Shown in pieces: positions 8,135-16,065 of a stretch of DNA of 37,152 nucleotides (within the stretch, counting starts at the first letter, position 1; each line of letters starts with the position of its first letter). The translations under genes and the position numbers were made by a program. Under the pieces are notes generated by a model, which was not told where the DNA came from, did no database searches, and worked only from the letters and a program-made list of their open reading frames with translations. This stretch comes from Gemmatimonadales bacterium UBA4456 (GTDB lineage Bacteria > Gemmatimonadota > Gemmatimonadetes > Longimicrobiales > Gaopeijiaceae). The DNA lies in the NCBI GenBank assembly GCA_002390225.1, contig DGOW01000069.1, positions 1 through 37,152 of the forward strand. The letters are read 5' to 3'.

Positions 8135-9538
8135 GTGGCTGACACGAACTCCTTCGATCTGATCGTTATTGGAAGCGGTCCCGGTGGCTATGTCGGCGCG
8201 ATCCGCGCGGCGCAGCTTGGCTTGAACGTGGCGTGCGTCGAGGACCAGGACCTCGGTGGCGTCTGCCTGAACATCGGATGTATCCCGACCAAGGCCATGC
8301 TCACCAGCGCGCTGCTCGCCAACGACATGAAGGCGGGCGCACAGCACGGCGTCATGGCGAAGGACCTGACATTCGACCTCGCGCCGGCTCAGGAGCGCAG
8401 CCGTCGCGTCGTCAGTCAGATGACGAAGGGTGTCGCCCACCTGTTCAAGAAGAACAAGGTGACGCACATCGACGGGTTTGGGCGGCTCGCAGGTGCCGGG
8501 AAAGTCGAGGTGGAGAAAGACGGGTCGAAGACCACGTACTCTGCCAAACACGTCATGCTCGCCACGGGTTCACGGCCTCGCGATCTGCCGGTGCTGAAGA
8601 TCGATGAGGATCGCATCTGGTCTTCAACTGGCGCCCTCATGCAGACGTCTGCGCCCAGCTCCCTCTTTATCGTCGGAGCCGGTGCGATTGGGATGGAGTT
8701 CGCCGACGTCTACGAGTCGTACGGGACGAAGGTGACGATCGTAGAAGCCATGGACCGGATTCTTCCGCTCGAAGATGCCGAGATTTCGAAGTTCATGGAG
8801 CGCACGTACAAGAAGCGCGGCATGGACATCCATACGGGCTCCTTCTTCCAGAGCGTAGACATCAAGGCCGACGGTGTCACGGTCACGTTCAAGGACAAGA
8901 AGGGCGAGCTGCAGACGATGGACGTTGACTACGTCTTGTCCGCGGTGGGTCGAGTACCGAACTCGGAGGACCTGGGCCTGGCTTCAGCCGGCGTGAACGT
9001 CGACGAGCGCGGCTTCATCGTCGTCGACGAACAGCTGCGTACGAACGTGCCGGGTGTGTATGCGATTGGCGACGTCGCCGGTCATCAGCTTCTCGCGCAC
9101 AAGGCGTCCCACGAAGGCATCGTGTGCGTCGAGCACATCGCTGGCGAAGGCCATCACACAGTCGACTACGACAATGTTCCGAACTGCACGTATTGCCACC
9201 CCGAAGTTGCGTCCGTGGGACTGACTGAAGAACAGGCCAGGGAAGCGGGCCACGACATCGAAGTGGGCAAGTTCCCGTGGGTTGGCATCGGTCGTGCAGT
9301 TGCTTCGGGCCACTCGGATGGGTTTGTGAAGATTATCCGTGACAAGCAGTATTCGGAGATCCTCGGAGCGCACATCGTGGGTCCGCACGCGACGGAGCTC
9401 ATTGCTGAGTTCGTAGTCGGGCGGCACCTCGAGGCGACCGTCGAGGAGATGGAGAAGGCCATGCACCCTCATCCGACGCTGTCGGAAGGTGTGTCAGAAG
9501 GCGCGTTGGCTGCGTTGGGGAGACCGATCCACATCTAG
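8135..9538 (+). CDS. lpdA: Dihydrolipoyl dehydrogenase (E3)
   Basis: A 467-aa flavoprotein that reoxidises the dihydrolipoyl group of 2-oxoacid dehydrogenase complexes or the glycine cleavage system with NAD+. GTG start, with GGAGAGG at 8123-8129 placed 5 nt upstream. Features: FAD-binding GSGPGGYVGAIRAAQLG; the redox pair Cys44/Cys49 in GGVCLNIGCIPTK; the NAD-binding GAGAIGMEFADVYESYG; the second FAD motif YAIGDVAG; and the dimer-interface catalytic His446 and Glu451 in HPHPTLSE. All key residues are present. It is separated from the E2 gene and is followed after 10 bp by a truncated marR gene, so the two were probably co-transcribed. Confidence 0.97.
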   Translation: MADTNSFDLIVIGSGPGGYVGAIRAAQLGLNVACVEDQDLGGVCLNIGCIPTKAMLTSALLANDMKAGAQHGVMAKDLTFDLAPAQERSRRVVSQMTKGVAHLFKKNKVTHIDGFGRLAGAGKVEVEKDGSKTTYSAKHVMLATGSRPRDLPVLKIDEDRIWSSTGALMQTSAPSSLFIVGAGAIGMEFADVYESYGTKVTIVEAMDRILPLEDAEISKFMERTYKKRGMDIHTGSFFQSVDIKADGVTVTFKDKKGELQTMDVDYVLSAVGRVPNSEDLGLASAGVNVDERGFIVVDEQLRTNVPGVYAIGDVAGHQLLAHKASHEGIVCVEHIAGEGHHTVDYDNVPNCTYCHPEVASVGLTEEQAREAGHDIEVGKFPWVGIGRAVASGHSDGFVKIIRDKQYSEILGAHIVGPHATELIAEFVVGRHLEATVEEMEKAMHPHPTLSEGVSEGALAALGRPIHI

Positions 9539-9548
9539 AGGGCACGTT

Positions 9549-9821
9549 ATGAGCCAGCTTGAGGCTCAAGCACGCGCTCTCGACGAGCCAGCACAGCGGG
9601 CATGGACAGACGAACAGGATGTTGCTCTTCGTCTCTGGGTCACCCTTACCCGGTGCCACGCGACCTGCGCCAAGGCCATCGCTGCCAAGGTGCAGGACTA
9701 TGGGCTCACGACACCGCAGTTCGGTACGCTCGAGGCTCTGTACCACCTTGGGCCGCTTGTCACATCCGAGTCAGGCGGGCTGAGGCTCCTCGAGCTCGAC
9801 ATCGATCCCGCGGATTCTTAG
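9549..9821 (+). pseudogene. Truncated MarR-family regulator remnant
   Basis: The frame from ATG 9549 gives 90 residues. The first 70 match the N-terminal dimerisation helix and first DNA-binding helices of MarR proteins (ALRLWVTLTRCHATCAKAIA, then GLTTPQFGTLEALYHLGPL). In the family this is followed by the recognition helix, the wing and the C-terminal helices, about 70 more residues. Here the reading changes after about 9757 into unrelated residues that are antisense to the 3' end of ispH and stop at 9821. The DNA-binding core is therefore missing, and the product is unlikely to bind DNA. The simplest reading is a deletion whose right end fell at the ispH stop. It lies directly after lpdA, as full-length marR genes of this type may do. 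Confidence 0.7.
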
Positions 9822-11000
9822 CACTCGAAGAAGGGCTTCGCCGATCTTGTTGTTCGGCGTGGACGCTCCGGCGGTGATGCCCAGAGAGAACGGACCCTTT
9901 GGAAGCCAGTCGATGTCCTGTATCTCAGGAGCCGTTGGGTCGAGCTCGACCTTGTGGCGGATCGTCCCGACGTCGACGTCGATGCATTTGGCGTCTTCGA
10001 CGTGAAACGTGGTTGTGTGCTGACGGCACAGATGTGCGAGGTGGTTCGTGTTCGACGAGTTGTACCCACCGATCACAAGCATGATGTCGGGTGGCTCCTG
10101 CATCATTTCGGTGACTGCGTCCTGACGCTCCTGCGTCGCCGAGCAGATCGTGCCAAATGACCGGAAGTGTGTCGACGCATGCTCATCACCGAAATGTTCG
10201 ACCATCGCCTCGTGCACCTTCCACCCGATCGCCAGAGACTCGTTGGCGAGCATCGTCGTCTGGTTCGCAACGCCGATGTGTTCGAGGTGGACGTCGGGAT
10301 CGAATCCATCTGACGCCTTGTGGGCGAAGTGCTCGATGAATGCTTGACGAGTCAGATGACCCGGCCGCTTGGCGATGTAGTCGAAGAGCAGCTCACCCTC
10401 CTCCATATTTCGGACGATGATGTACTTGCCACCCTCGTGCTTGTTGACCTGAGAAGCTGTGGCCCGTGACTCCTCGTGGGTGTACTTGCCATGGATCACT
10501 GCGGTAAAGCCGTCCTTGGCGTACTTCTCAACGCGCTTCCAGACATGCAGCACAGAACCGCAAGTCGTGTCGACCAGGATGCACCCGACCTTCTTGAGGT
10601 CCTCAAAGTCGTGCAGCGTAACGCCGAACGCTGGCAGGATGACGACGTCCTCGGGTGTGAGGTGTGAAAAATCGAATGCCCCGGCGGCGTCGGGGTAGAT
10701 GAACGAGATGCCCATGTCCGTCATCCGCTGATTCACGTGCGGATTGTGGATGATCTCGCCGACCAGATGGATGGGTCGACCCGGGAACTTGTGGATCGTC
10801 TCGTATGCATAGTCGACCGCGCGGTCGACGCCATAACAAAAGCCGAACTCTTGGGCGAGCCGGACCGTCACGTCACCGAACGAGTCTGCATATCCCCGGG
10901 AGCGGATACGCTCTACGAGGGCCGACTGATATTCGGCGTCGATGAGGGGTCTGAGCTCTTTCTTGAGCCCGAATCCCTTTCTGAAGTAGGTCTGCTCCAT
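9771..11000 (-). CDS. ispH: 4-hydroxy-3-methylbut-2-enyl diphosphate reductase
   Basis: Last step of the non-mevalonate (MEP) isoprenoid pathway: a [4Fe-4S] enzyme that makes IPP and DMAPP from HMBPP. 409 aa, the long type known from cyanobacteria and some other phyla, with an extra N-terminal segment of about 45 residues. The three cluster cysteines are Cys55 (FGFCYG), Cys147 (DTTCGS) and Cys286 (TICSATQ). The substrate motifs GEIIHNPHVN, THEESRAT and GGYNSSNTNH are also present. The 3' end overlaps the truncated marR frame by 51 bp. It is divergent from fxsA, with a 117-bp intergenic region containing a 6-2-6 inverted repeat at 11032-11045 that may be chance. Confidence 0.96.
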   Translation of the reverse strand: MEQTYFRKGFGLKKELRPLIDAEYQSALVERIRSRGYADSFGDVTVRLAQEFGFCYGVDRAVDYAYETIHKFPGRPIHLVGEIIHNPHVNQRMTDMGISFIYPDAAGAFDFSHLTPEDVVILPAFGVTLHDFEDLKKVGCILVDTTCGSVLHVWKRVEKYAKDGFTAVIHGKYTHEESRATASQVNKHEGGKYIIVRNMEEGELLFDYIAKRPGHLTRQAFIEHFAHKASDGFDPDVHLEHIGVANQTTMLANESLAIGWKVHEAMVEHFGDEHASTHFRSFGTICSATQERQDAVTEMMQEPPDIMLVIGGYNSSNTNHLAHLCRQHTTTFHVEDAKCIDVDVGTIRHKVELDPTAPEIQDIDWLPKGPFSLGITAGASTPNNKIGEALLRVLRIRGIDVELEEPQPA

Positions 11001-11117
11001 AGGGCCGGATCGAGAAACGAGTGAACGGGGTCGCAGTGGACTGCGTCATCTGTCGGGTACACCAAGCGCCGAACGACGATCCGAATCTAAGAAGGCCCTG
11101 ACGGGGTAAGGAGAAGC

Positions 11118-11663
11118 ATGAATATCATAGGACGCCTAGCTCTCCTCTTCGTGGTCGTGCCGATCGCGGAGCTCATGCTGCTGATCGAGCTTGGTCAGTA
11201 CATCGGTCTCCTACCCACGCTCGGCCTGGTCATGCTGACGGGCGTGACCGGAGCGTGGCTCGCACGCGCAGAGGGCCTCCGTGTCCTCGTGCAGTTCCAG
11301 AAGGAGCTTGCTTCGGGTCAACTCCCCGGGCAGGCACTCCTCGATGGGATCTCGGTGCTGATCGGCGGAGCGCTTCTGCTCACGCCGGGGGTCATCACGG
11401 ACTTCGTCGGCTTCTCGCTCCTGCTCCCCTTCACCCGGCGGTGGATTCAGCGGCAGATGCGGGCCAGTCTCGAGCGTCAGATGGACACGGGTCAGGTGCG
11501 TGTGGTGACCATGGGAGGCTTCAGTGGCGCAGGGTTTGACAGGGGTGGGGTTAGCGGATTTGGCGGCGGCGGAGTCTCTAAGGCGGGCCTCGACCCCAAT
11601 CAGGAACCCGGCGAATCTCGTATGGACCCCTCCAAGGGGATCGTGGTCGAGCCGGAGGATTAG
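11118..11663 (+). CDS. fxsA: FxsA family membrane protein
   Basis: 181 aa, start ATG 11118 with a clear AAGGAG at 11108-11113. Two hydrophobic stretches form the N-terminus (about residues 5-50), followed by the conserved ARAEGLRVL, then a third segment, GGALLLTPGVITDFVGFSLLLP (about 88-110), and RRW. In E. coli, FxsA is an inner-membrane protein whose excess relieves F-exclusion of phage T7; its normal role is unknown. The C-terminal 50 residues are Gly-rich and then acidic, probably cytoplasmic and flexible. No operon partners on the same strand. Confidence 0.9.
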   Translation: MNIIGRLALLFVVVPIAELMLLIELGQYIGLLPTLGLVMLTGVTGAWLARAEGLRVLVQFQKELASGQLPGQALLDGISVLIGGALLLTPGVITDFVGFSLLLPFTRRWIQRQMRASLERQMDTGQVRVVTMGGFSGAGFDRGGVSGFGGGGVSKAGLDPNQEPGESRMDPSKGIVVEPED

Positions 11664-11681
11664 GGCCCGGCTCTGAGGCGC

Positions 11682-12030
11682 TCAGGCTTCTCCGGCCATC
11701 TCCCGCATCAGCTCCAGCGAGTTCAGGACCTAGACGAAGCTGGGCTGGGTGGCTTCAACCGGTGAGGTGAGTGACCACCGCTGGCCGAGACCTGTGACAG
11801 GGAGAGCACGTGCCGGGTTAGAGGTGGACGCGAGCGGAATGATGTTCGGACCATCCAGCCCGCCGGAGGACCATTCCTCTCCGGAGATGTACACCAGCGT
11901 TCCATTGCGCGAGAGGTGAACTCGCCAACGCCGGGCCCCGAGGTACGCACCTCGTCCAAAAGAGCGATCGCCGGACCGGTCGCACGGCGCTACTGGGCGT
12001 CGAATGGTTGTGCCAGGAGAGTTCCTTCTC
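11682..12030 (-). pseudogene. Remnant of the TolB-like propeller tail of a serine/threonine protein kinase
   Basis: Fragments of a protein type common in Gemmatimonadota can be pieced together on the minus strand. First GTLLAQPFDAQ, then an in-frame TAG at 11990-11992, then IALLDEVRTSGPGVGEF in the same frame. A 1-nt deletion at about 11916-11917 shifts the frame to LSRNGTLVYISGE. After a large missing segment comes QPSFV, a TAG at 11730-11732, VLNSLELMREMAGEA and the final TGA at 11682. In intact relatives the last pieces join as a hydrophobic VVLN strand at the C-terminus. At least two stops, one frameshift and a deletion of several hundred bases make it non-functional. The kinase domain and most of the propeller are absent, and the 5' boundary is uncertain. 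Confidence 0.65.
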
Positions 12031-12136
12031 CGGAGGAGGCGGATGGGCTGCAGGCCAGCGATCTCTCCTTGAGGCGAGACCGACTCGATCGATGAACGTG
12101 TCTGTTGTGATCCGCCCATCCGCTAGTTTGTTCGGC

Positions 12137-13210
12137 ATGAACCGAGACATATCGTTCCTCGAACGCCTTCTCGATGCCCCCGGGCCCTCCGGATTCGAGG
12201 TCCGGGCCGCGCGAGTGTGGCGTGAGGAAGCCGAAACCTTCGCCTCCGATGTCCGTGTGGACGTTAGTGGTAATTCCTTCGCAACGGTGCAGCCTGAAGG
12301 CTCGCCTCGTGTCATGCTGGCAGGCCACATTGACGAGATCGGCCTTCAGGTGACCCACATCGACGAGGAGGGGTTTCTCTACGTCGACGAAATTGGCGGC
12401 TGGGACCCTCAGGTGCTCGTGGGGCAGCGGGTGACAATTCTCGCTCGAGACGGTGACGTGACGGGTGTGATTGGGAAGAAGGCGATCCATCTACTCCAGC
12501 CCGAAGAGCGGGAGCAGTCTTCGAAGACCCGCCAGCTATGGGTGGATGTCGGTGCTGATGACCGCGACGCCGTGAACTCGCTCGGGATCCGCGTCGGTGA
12601 TCCGATGGTGATCGCCCAGGGCATGGTTCGGCTCGCTGGTGATCTGATCGCGAGTCGGGCAATTGATGACAGGATCGGCGCTTTTGTGGTGCTTGAAGCG
12701 ATCCGCCTGCTGGCTGATGACATTGCTGGACTGAAGGCGAGTGCCAGCGCGGTCGCCACGGTGCAGGAGGAGATCGGATACCAGGGGGGTGGGGCGCGTA
12801 CAAGTGCGTATTCGCTCGATCCTGACGTTGCGCTGGTTGTCGATGTCACCTTCAGCACCGACGTACCCGATATCAATAAGAAGGAGCTGGGCGAACACTC
12901 CCTGGGTGGTGGACCTGTGCTGAGTCGAGGTTCGGCCGCGCACAACGCGGTGTTCGAGATGCTTGCCGAGGTCGCGGAAGAGGAAGGGATCCCTTACACG
13001 ATCCAGGCATCTCCAAAGGCCACCCGGACTGATGCGGACGGGATTCATCTGACGCGAGCCGGGGTGCCCACGGGTCTGATCTCCGTCCCGAATCGCTATA
13101 TGCATTCGCCCAACGAGATCGTGAATGTGGAAGACTTGTTCCACACGTCTCAGCTCATCGCGGCATTCGTGCGAAGACTTGGGCCGGATGTGGACTTCAC
13201 GCCTCGATGA
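12137..13210 (+). CDS. M42 family metallopeptidase (glutamyl aminopeptidase / deblocking aminopeptidase-like)
   Basis: 357 aa from ATG 12137. The frame is open upstream to 12008, but that part overlaps the minus-strand pseudogene and has no family match. A two-metal cytoplasmic aminopeptidase, usually a dodecameric shell that degrades peptides. Metal and catalytic motifs: GHIDEIG (His64, Asp66), SRAIDDRIGAF (bridging Asp), TVQEEIGYQGG (catalytic Glu pair), DVTFSTDVPD and the late NRYMHSPNE His ligand. All are intact. No clear Shine-Dalgarno is seen. With the S9, M20 and class-C hydrolases in the window, it fits a peptide-consuming lifestyle. Confidence 0.9.
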   Translation: MNRDISFLERLLDAPGPSGFEVRAARVWREEAETFASDVRVDVSGNSFATVQPEGSPRVMLAGHIDEIGLQVTHIDEEGFLYVDEIGGWDPQVLVGQRVTILARDGDVTGVIGKKAIHLLQPEEREQSSKTRQLWVDVGADDRDAVNSLGIRVGDPMVIAQGMVRLAGDLIASRAIDDRIGAFVVLEAIRLLADDIAGLKASASAVATVQEEIGYQGGGARTSAYSLDPDVALVVDVTFSTDVPDINKKELGEHSLGGGPVLSRGSAAHNAVFEMLAEVAEEEGIPYTIQASPKATRTDADGIHLTRAGVPTGLISVPNRYMHSPNEIVNVEDLFHTSQLIAAFVRRLGPDVDFTPR

Positions 13211-13428
13211 TCCGGGTCGGTGGGACGGCGTAAGCCGCTCAGGGTGGGCACGTTGACGCCCCTCTGCGGTACCTCTACCCTTCGTGCCCGCGCCGGTCGG
13301 GACCGCGGAACCCCTCGCACGGAGGGCCGCCGACCGGGTGGGTGGCGCCCCGCAGCATGCGTGGACGCCGAAGGCTTGATCGGGACCGCGCCGACTCGAG
13401 TCGAACACTTCGATTGGACACCAATTTG

Positions 13429-13905
13429 ATGCTGGATTCCGCTGAGACCATCAAGGACCTGCAGCTGATGCGCGACGAGGGTCACCTCTCGGACGCGCTG
13501 CTTCGCGCTGCCGTACGCTCGATTGAAAAGAGCGACAGCCGTTTTGACTGGGTCGGTGTGTATCTCCTGAACGATGAGCCGGAGCTCTGGCTCCACAACT
13601 ACGTCGGCGAGCCGACGGACCACGCCAAGATTCCGGTCGGCACCGGGATTTGCGGGCGCGCCATCCAGGAGCGCACCAACCTAAACATTCCTGACGTGAG
13701 TGCGGACGAGGGCTACCTCGCATGTTCGCCGGATGTGCAGTCGGAGCTCGTAGTACTGATCCGGGCCGGTGACGACATCTACGGGCAGATCGACATCGAC
13801 TCCGATGAGAAGGGCGCGTTCACCGAAGAAGACGAGGTGGCGCTGATCGGGATCGCCGACAAGCTGGCCGAGCAGCTGGCCGCGGAGCGCCGGGAGGGCA
13901 CCTGA
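13429..13905 (+). CDS. GAF-domain protein, free methionine-(R)-sulfoxide reductase-like
   Basis: 158 aa from ATG 13429 (the frame is open upstream to 13342 but is Arg-rich and unlike the family). A single GAF domain with the fRMsr-type pattern IPVGTGICGRAI, then PDVSADEGYLACSPDVQSELVVLI, then QIDIDSDEKGAFTEEDE. Two of the three cysteines that matter in E. coli fRMsr can be placed (the GICG and YLACS positions). The first, normally just before the IPVG segment, is absent, so enzyme activity is uncertain and a ligand-sensing role is possible. Its stop overlaps the CTG start of the MBL gene, and it is the first gene of the 11-kb train to 24244. The 218-bp region before it is the only obvious promoter position for that train. 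Confidence 0.75.
   Translation: MLDSAETIKDLQLMRDEGHLSDALLRAAVRSIEKSDSRFDWVGVYLLNDEPELWLHNYVGEPTDHAKIPVGTGICGRAIQERTNLNIPDVSADEGYLACSPDVQSELVVLIRAGDDIYGQIDIDSDEKGAFTEEDEVALIGIADKLAEQLAAERREGT
13892..13898 (+). promoter_or_regulatory. Shine-Dalgarno site supporting a CTG start
   Basis: GGGAGGG inside the end of the GAF gene. Its GGAG core is 5 nt upstream of the CTG at 13902. No other start codon in the MBL frame can account for that protein's N-terminal domain. Confidence 0.5.
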
Positions 13906-14654
13906 CGCCCCACCCCACCTTCCTGAATGCGGGCAACGCCGGGCCCTTCACCCTCGATGGGACCCGTACGTTTCTCGTGGGAAGACGCAGTATCGCAGTA
14001 ATCGATCCGGGCCCGGACGTGGAAGACCACGTCCGGGCCTTAGCGTCCAGGGTCGAGGGCGCGGACGACGTGACCATCGTGCTGACTCACGGGCACGGCG
14101 ACCACGCGGACGCAGCCCCGGCTCTCGCCGAGATGATCGGCGCCAGGATCCACGGTCCCGAGGGGGTCGTTGACGTTGACGTCGTCCTCTGTGACGGCGA
14201 CACCGTCACCACGGATTCTGGTGAGCTCGTTGCCCTGCACACACCGGGGCACACGCCTGAGCATCTCTCCTTTGTATGGTCGGCTCGTCGCGCCCTCTTC
14301 GTGGGAGACCTCTTCCTCGGAGTGGGCGACACGACCTGGGTCGCCGAATATTCGGGATGCGTCGCGGATTACCTGCGATCTATAGGCACGGTTCGGAATC
14401 TCGACCTGGCCGTCATGTACCCGACTCATGGACCACCTCTGGTAGATCCAACGGAAGCGGTCGACCGCTTCGAGGCTCACCGGCGACGTCGCATCGAGCA
14501 GGCGCGTCAGGCGATATCAGATTATCCCGAGGCGGACATCGAAGGTCTGCTTGATGCCGTGTATGGACAGGAGCTTCCAGACGCGCTCCGAGGTGCTGCC
14601 CGACATTCCCTGAGCGCACTGGTCGAGTACGTGCACGATGGCGACACCTCGTGA
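13902..14654 (+). CDS. MBL-fold metallo-hydrolase (LACTB2/GloB-like), CTG start
   Basis: 250 aa. The zinc-binding HGHGDH motif (His63, His65, Asp67, His68) is present, followed by HTPGHTPEH and FVGDLFL (third His and bridging Asp) and YPTHGPP (last His). The C-terminal domain RRRRIEQ...LSALVEYV resembles the LACTB2-like winged tail. The standard start GTG 13977 would cut off the first strands, yet the in-frame residues upstream (GPFTLDGTRTFLV) plainly match the family N-terminus. The only start-like codon is CTG 13902, overlapping the GAF stop as CTGA behind a good Shine-Dalgarno. The substrate is unknown; thioester or phosphoester hydrolysis is typical. Confidence 0.85.
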   Translation: MTPHPTFLNAGNAGPFTLDGTRTFLVGRRSIAVIDPGPDVEDHVRALASRVEGADDVTIVLTHGHGDHADAAPALAEMIGARIHGPEGVVDVDVVLCDGDTVTTDSGELVALHTPGHTPEHLSFVWSARRALFVGDLFLGVGDTTWVAEYSGCVADYLRSIGTVRNLDLAVMYPTHGPPLVDPTEAVDRFEAHRRRRIEQARQAISDYPEADIEGLLDAVYGQELPDALRGAARHSLSALVEYVHDGDTS

Positions 14655-14673
14655 ACTCACGATATCCTCCGTC

Positions 14674-16065
14674 ATGACTCAGACTCTCACTCCGACCATC
14701 GCTGACCGGCTTCGCGCCATCGTCGGGCAGAACCACGTGATCACGCATCCGGACCGACTCGTTGCTTACGAGTCCGACGGGCTGACCGCGTACCGCGTGG
14801 TGCCGCGCGCTGTCGTACTCCCGGAAACCACCGAGCAGGTCTCCAGAGTGCTCGCGGTGCTTCACGGAGAGGGCATCGACGTGGTTCCTCGAGGTGCGGG
14901 CACGGGACTGTCCGGAGGCGCTCTACCGACACCTGATGGTGTGATCGTCGGGACCGCGCGCATGAATCGGATCCTCTCCATCGACGAACAGGACCGGCTC
15001 GCGACTGCGCAGCCGGGCGTGATCAACGCACGTCTGACCGAGGCTACTGCACCGTACGGTTTGTACTATGCGCCCGACCCGTCATCACAGTCGGCCTGCA
15101 CGCTTGGCGGGAACGTTGCCGAGAACTCCGGGGGGCCGCACTGCCTCAAATACGGCGTGACGTCCCGATACGTCACAGGCCTGACCGTCGTACTCGCCGA
15201 CGGCGAGGTGGTCCGGTTCGGAGGAGCTGGAACGGAGGCCGTCCCCAGTCTCGACCTCGTGGGCCTCTTCATTGGATCCGAGGGGTGCTTCGGGATCGCG
15301 ACGGAAATCGAGGTCCGTCTGCTCCCGGCGCCGGAGGGCGTGCGCACGCTACTCGGGATCTTCGACACCATGGAGGCGGCAGGACGCGCGGTTACCGACA
15401 TTATGGCGTCCGGGCTGATGCCTGCCGCAGTCGAGATCGTGGATCATGCGACGATCGTTGCTGTCGAAGCGAGCGTATTCGCTGCGGGATACCCGATCGA
15501 TGCAGGTGCTGCCCTCGTGATCGAGTTCGATGGCACCGAGGCCGGCCTCGACGATGATGCGGACCGCGCAGAGCAATGCTGTGTGGCAGCGGATGCCAGG
15601 GAGGTCCGGCGGGCGACCTCCGAGGAGGAGCGCCTCGGTCTCTGGAAGGGGCGCAAGAAGGCCTTCGGTGCCATGGGTCGCATCGCACCGGATCTCCTGG
15701 TCCAGGACGCAACGGTCCCGCGGACGCGATTGCCGGAGGTGCTGGCCCGCATCACCGAGATCGGCCAGGAGTACGATCTGAAGATTGCTAACGTGTTCCA
15801 CGCAGGGGATGGTAATCTCCACCCGAACATCCTCTTCGATCGCCAGAACGCCGACGAGCTGGACCGAGTGGAGAAGGCGTCGCGCGAAATCATGTCGTTG
15901 TGCGTTTCCGTCGGCGGCACGATCACGGGTGAGCACGGTGTCGGCGTCGATAAGCGTGGCTATATGCCGCTCGTCCACAACGAGGTCGAGTTGGAGATGC
16001 TGCGCCGCGCACGGTGGGTCTTCGATCCGAACGGGAATCTCAATCCGGGAAAGGTTCTACCGTGA
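14674..16065 (+). CDS. glcD: Glycolate/2-hydroxyacid oxidase FAD subunit GlcD
   Basis: 463 aa from ATG 14674 (ATG 14638, overlapping the MBL gene by 17 bp, is an alternative). An FAD-linked oxidase of the VAO/PCMH fold that oxidises glycolate, D-lactate or similar 2-hydroxyacids in complex with GlcE and GlcF. FAD-binding motifs: PRGAGTGLSGGALP (about residues 80-95) and TLGGNVAENSGGPHCLKYG (about 145-165). C-terminal cap: NVFHAGDGNLHPNILFD and GEHGVGVDKRGYM, with the substrate- and flavin-binding histidines present. It overlaps glcE by 4 bp (GTGA). Electrons would pass through the GlcF iron-sulfur centres to quinone. The actual hydroxyacid cannot be read from sequence. Confidence 0.93.
   Translation: MTQTLTPTIADRLRAIVGQNHVITHPDRLVAYESDGLTAYRVVPRAVVLPETTEQVSRVLAVLHGEGIDVVPRGAGTGLSGGALPTPDGVIVGTARMNRILSIDEQDRLATAQPGVINARLTEATAPYGLYYAPDPSSQSACTLGGNVAENSGGPHCLKYGVTSRYVTGLTVVLADGEVVRFGGAGTEAVPSLDLVGLFIGSEGCFGIATEIEVRLLPAPEGVRTLLGIFDTMEAAGRAVTDIMASGLMPAAVEIVDHATIVAVEASVFAAGYPIDAGAALVIEFDGTEAGLDDDADRAEQCCVAADAREVRRATSEEERLGLWKGRKKAFGAMGRIAPDLLVQDATVPRTRLPEVLARITEIGQEYDLKIANVFHAGDGNLHPNILFDRQNADELDRVEKASREIMSLCVSVGGTITGEHGVGVDKRGYMPLVHNEVELEMLRRARWVFDPNGNLNPGKVLP

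Noticed and set aside
11032..11045. 6-2-6 inverted repeat in the ispH-fxsA divergent region as an operator
   Set aside because: Repeats of this size are expected several times by chance in a window of this length.
11649..11673. Hairpin GAGCCGG/CCGGCTC at the fxsA stop as a terminator
   Set aside because: The 7-bp stem has an 11-nt loop, overlaps the stop codon and has no T-run; too weak to annotate.
13211..13428. Possible RNA gene or small protein in the gap before the GAF gene
   Set aside because: No tRNA-like fold, stable long stem or open frame with a ribosome-binding site was seen; treated as a promoter region.
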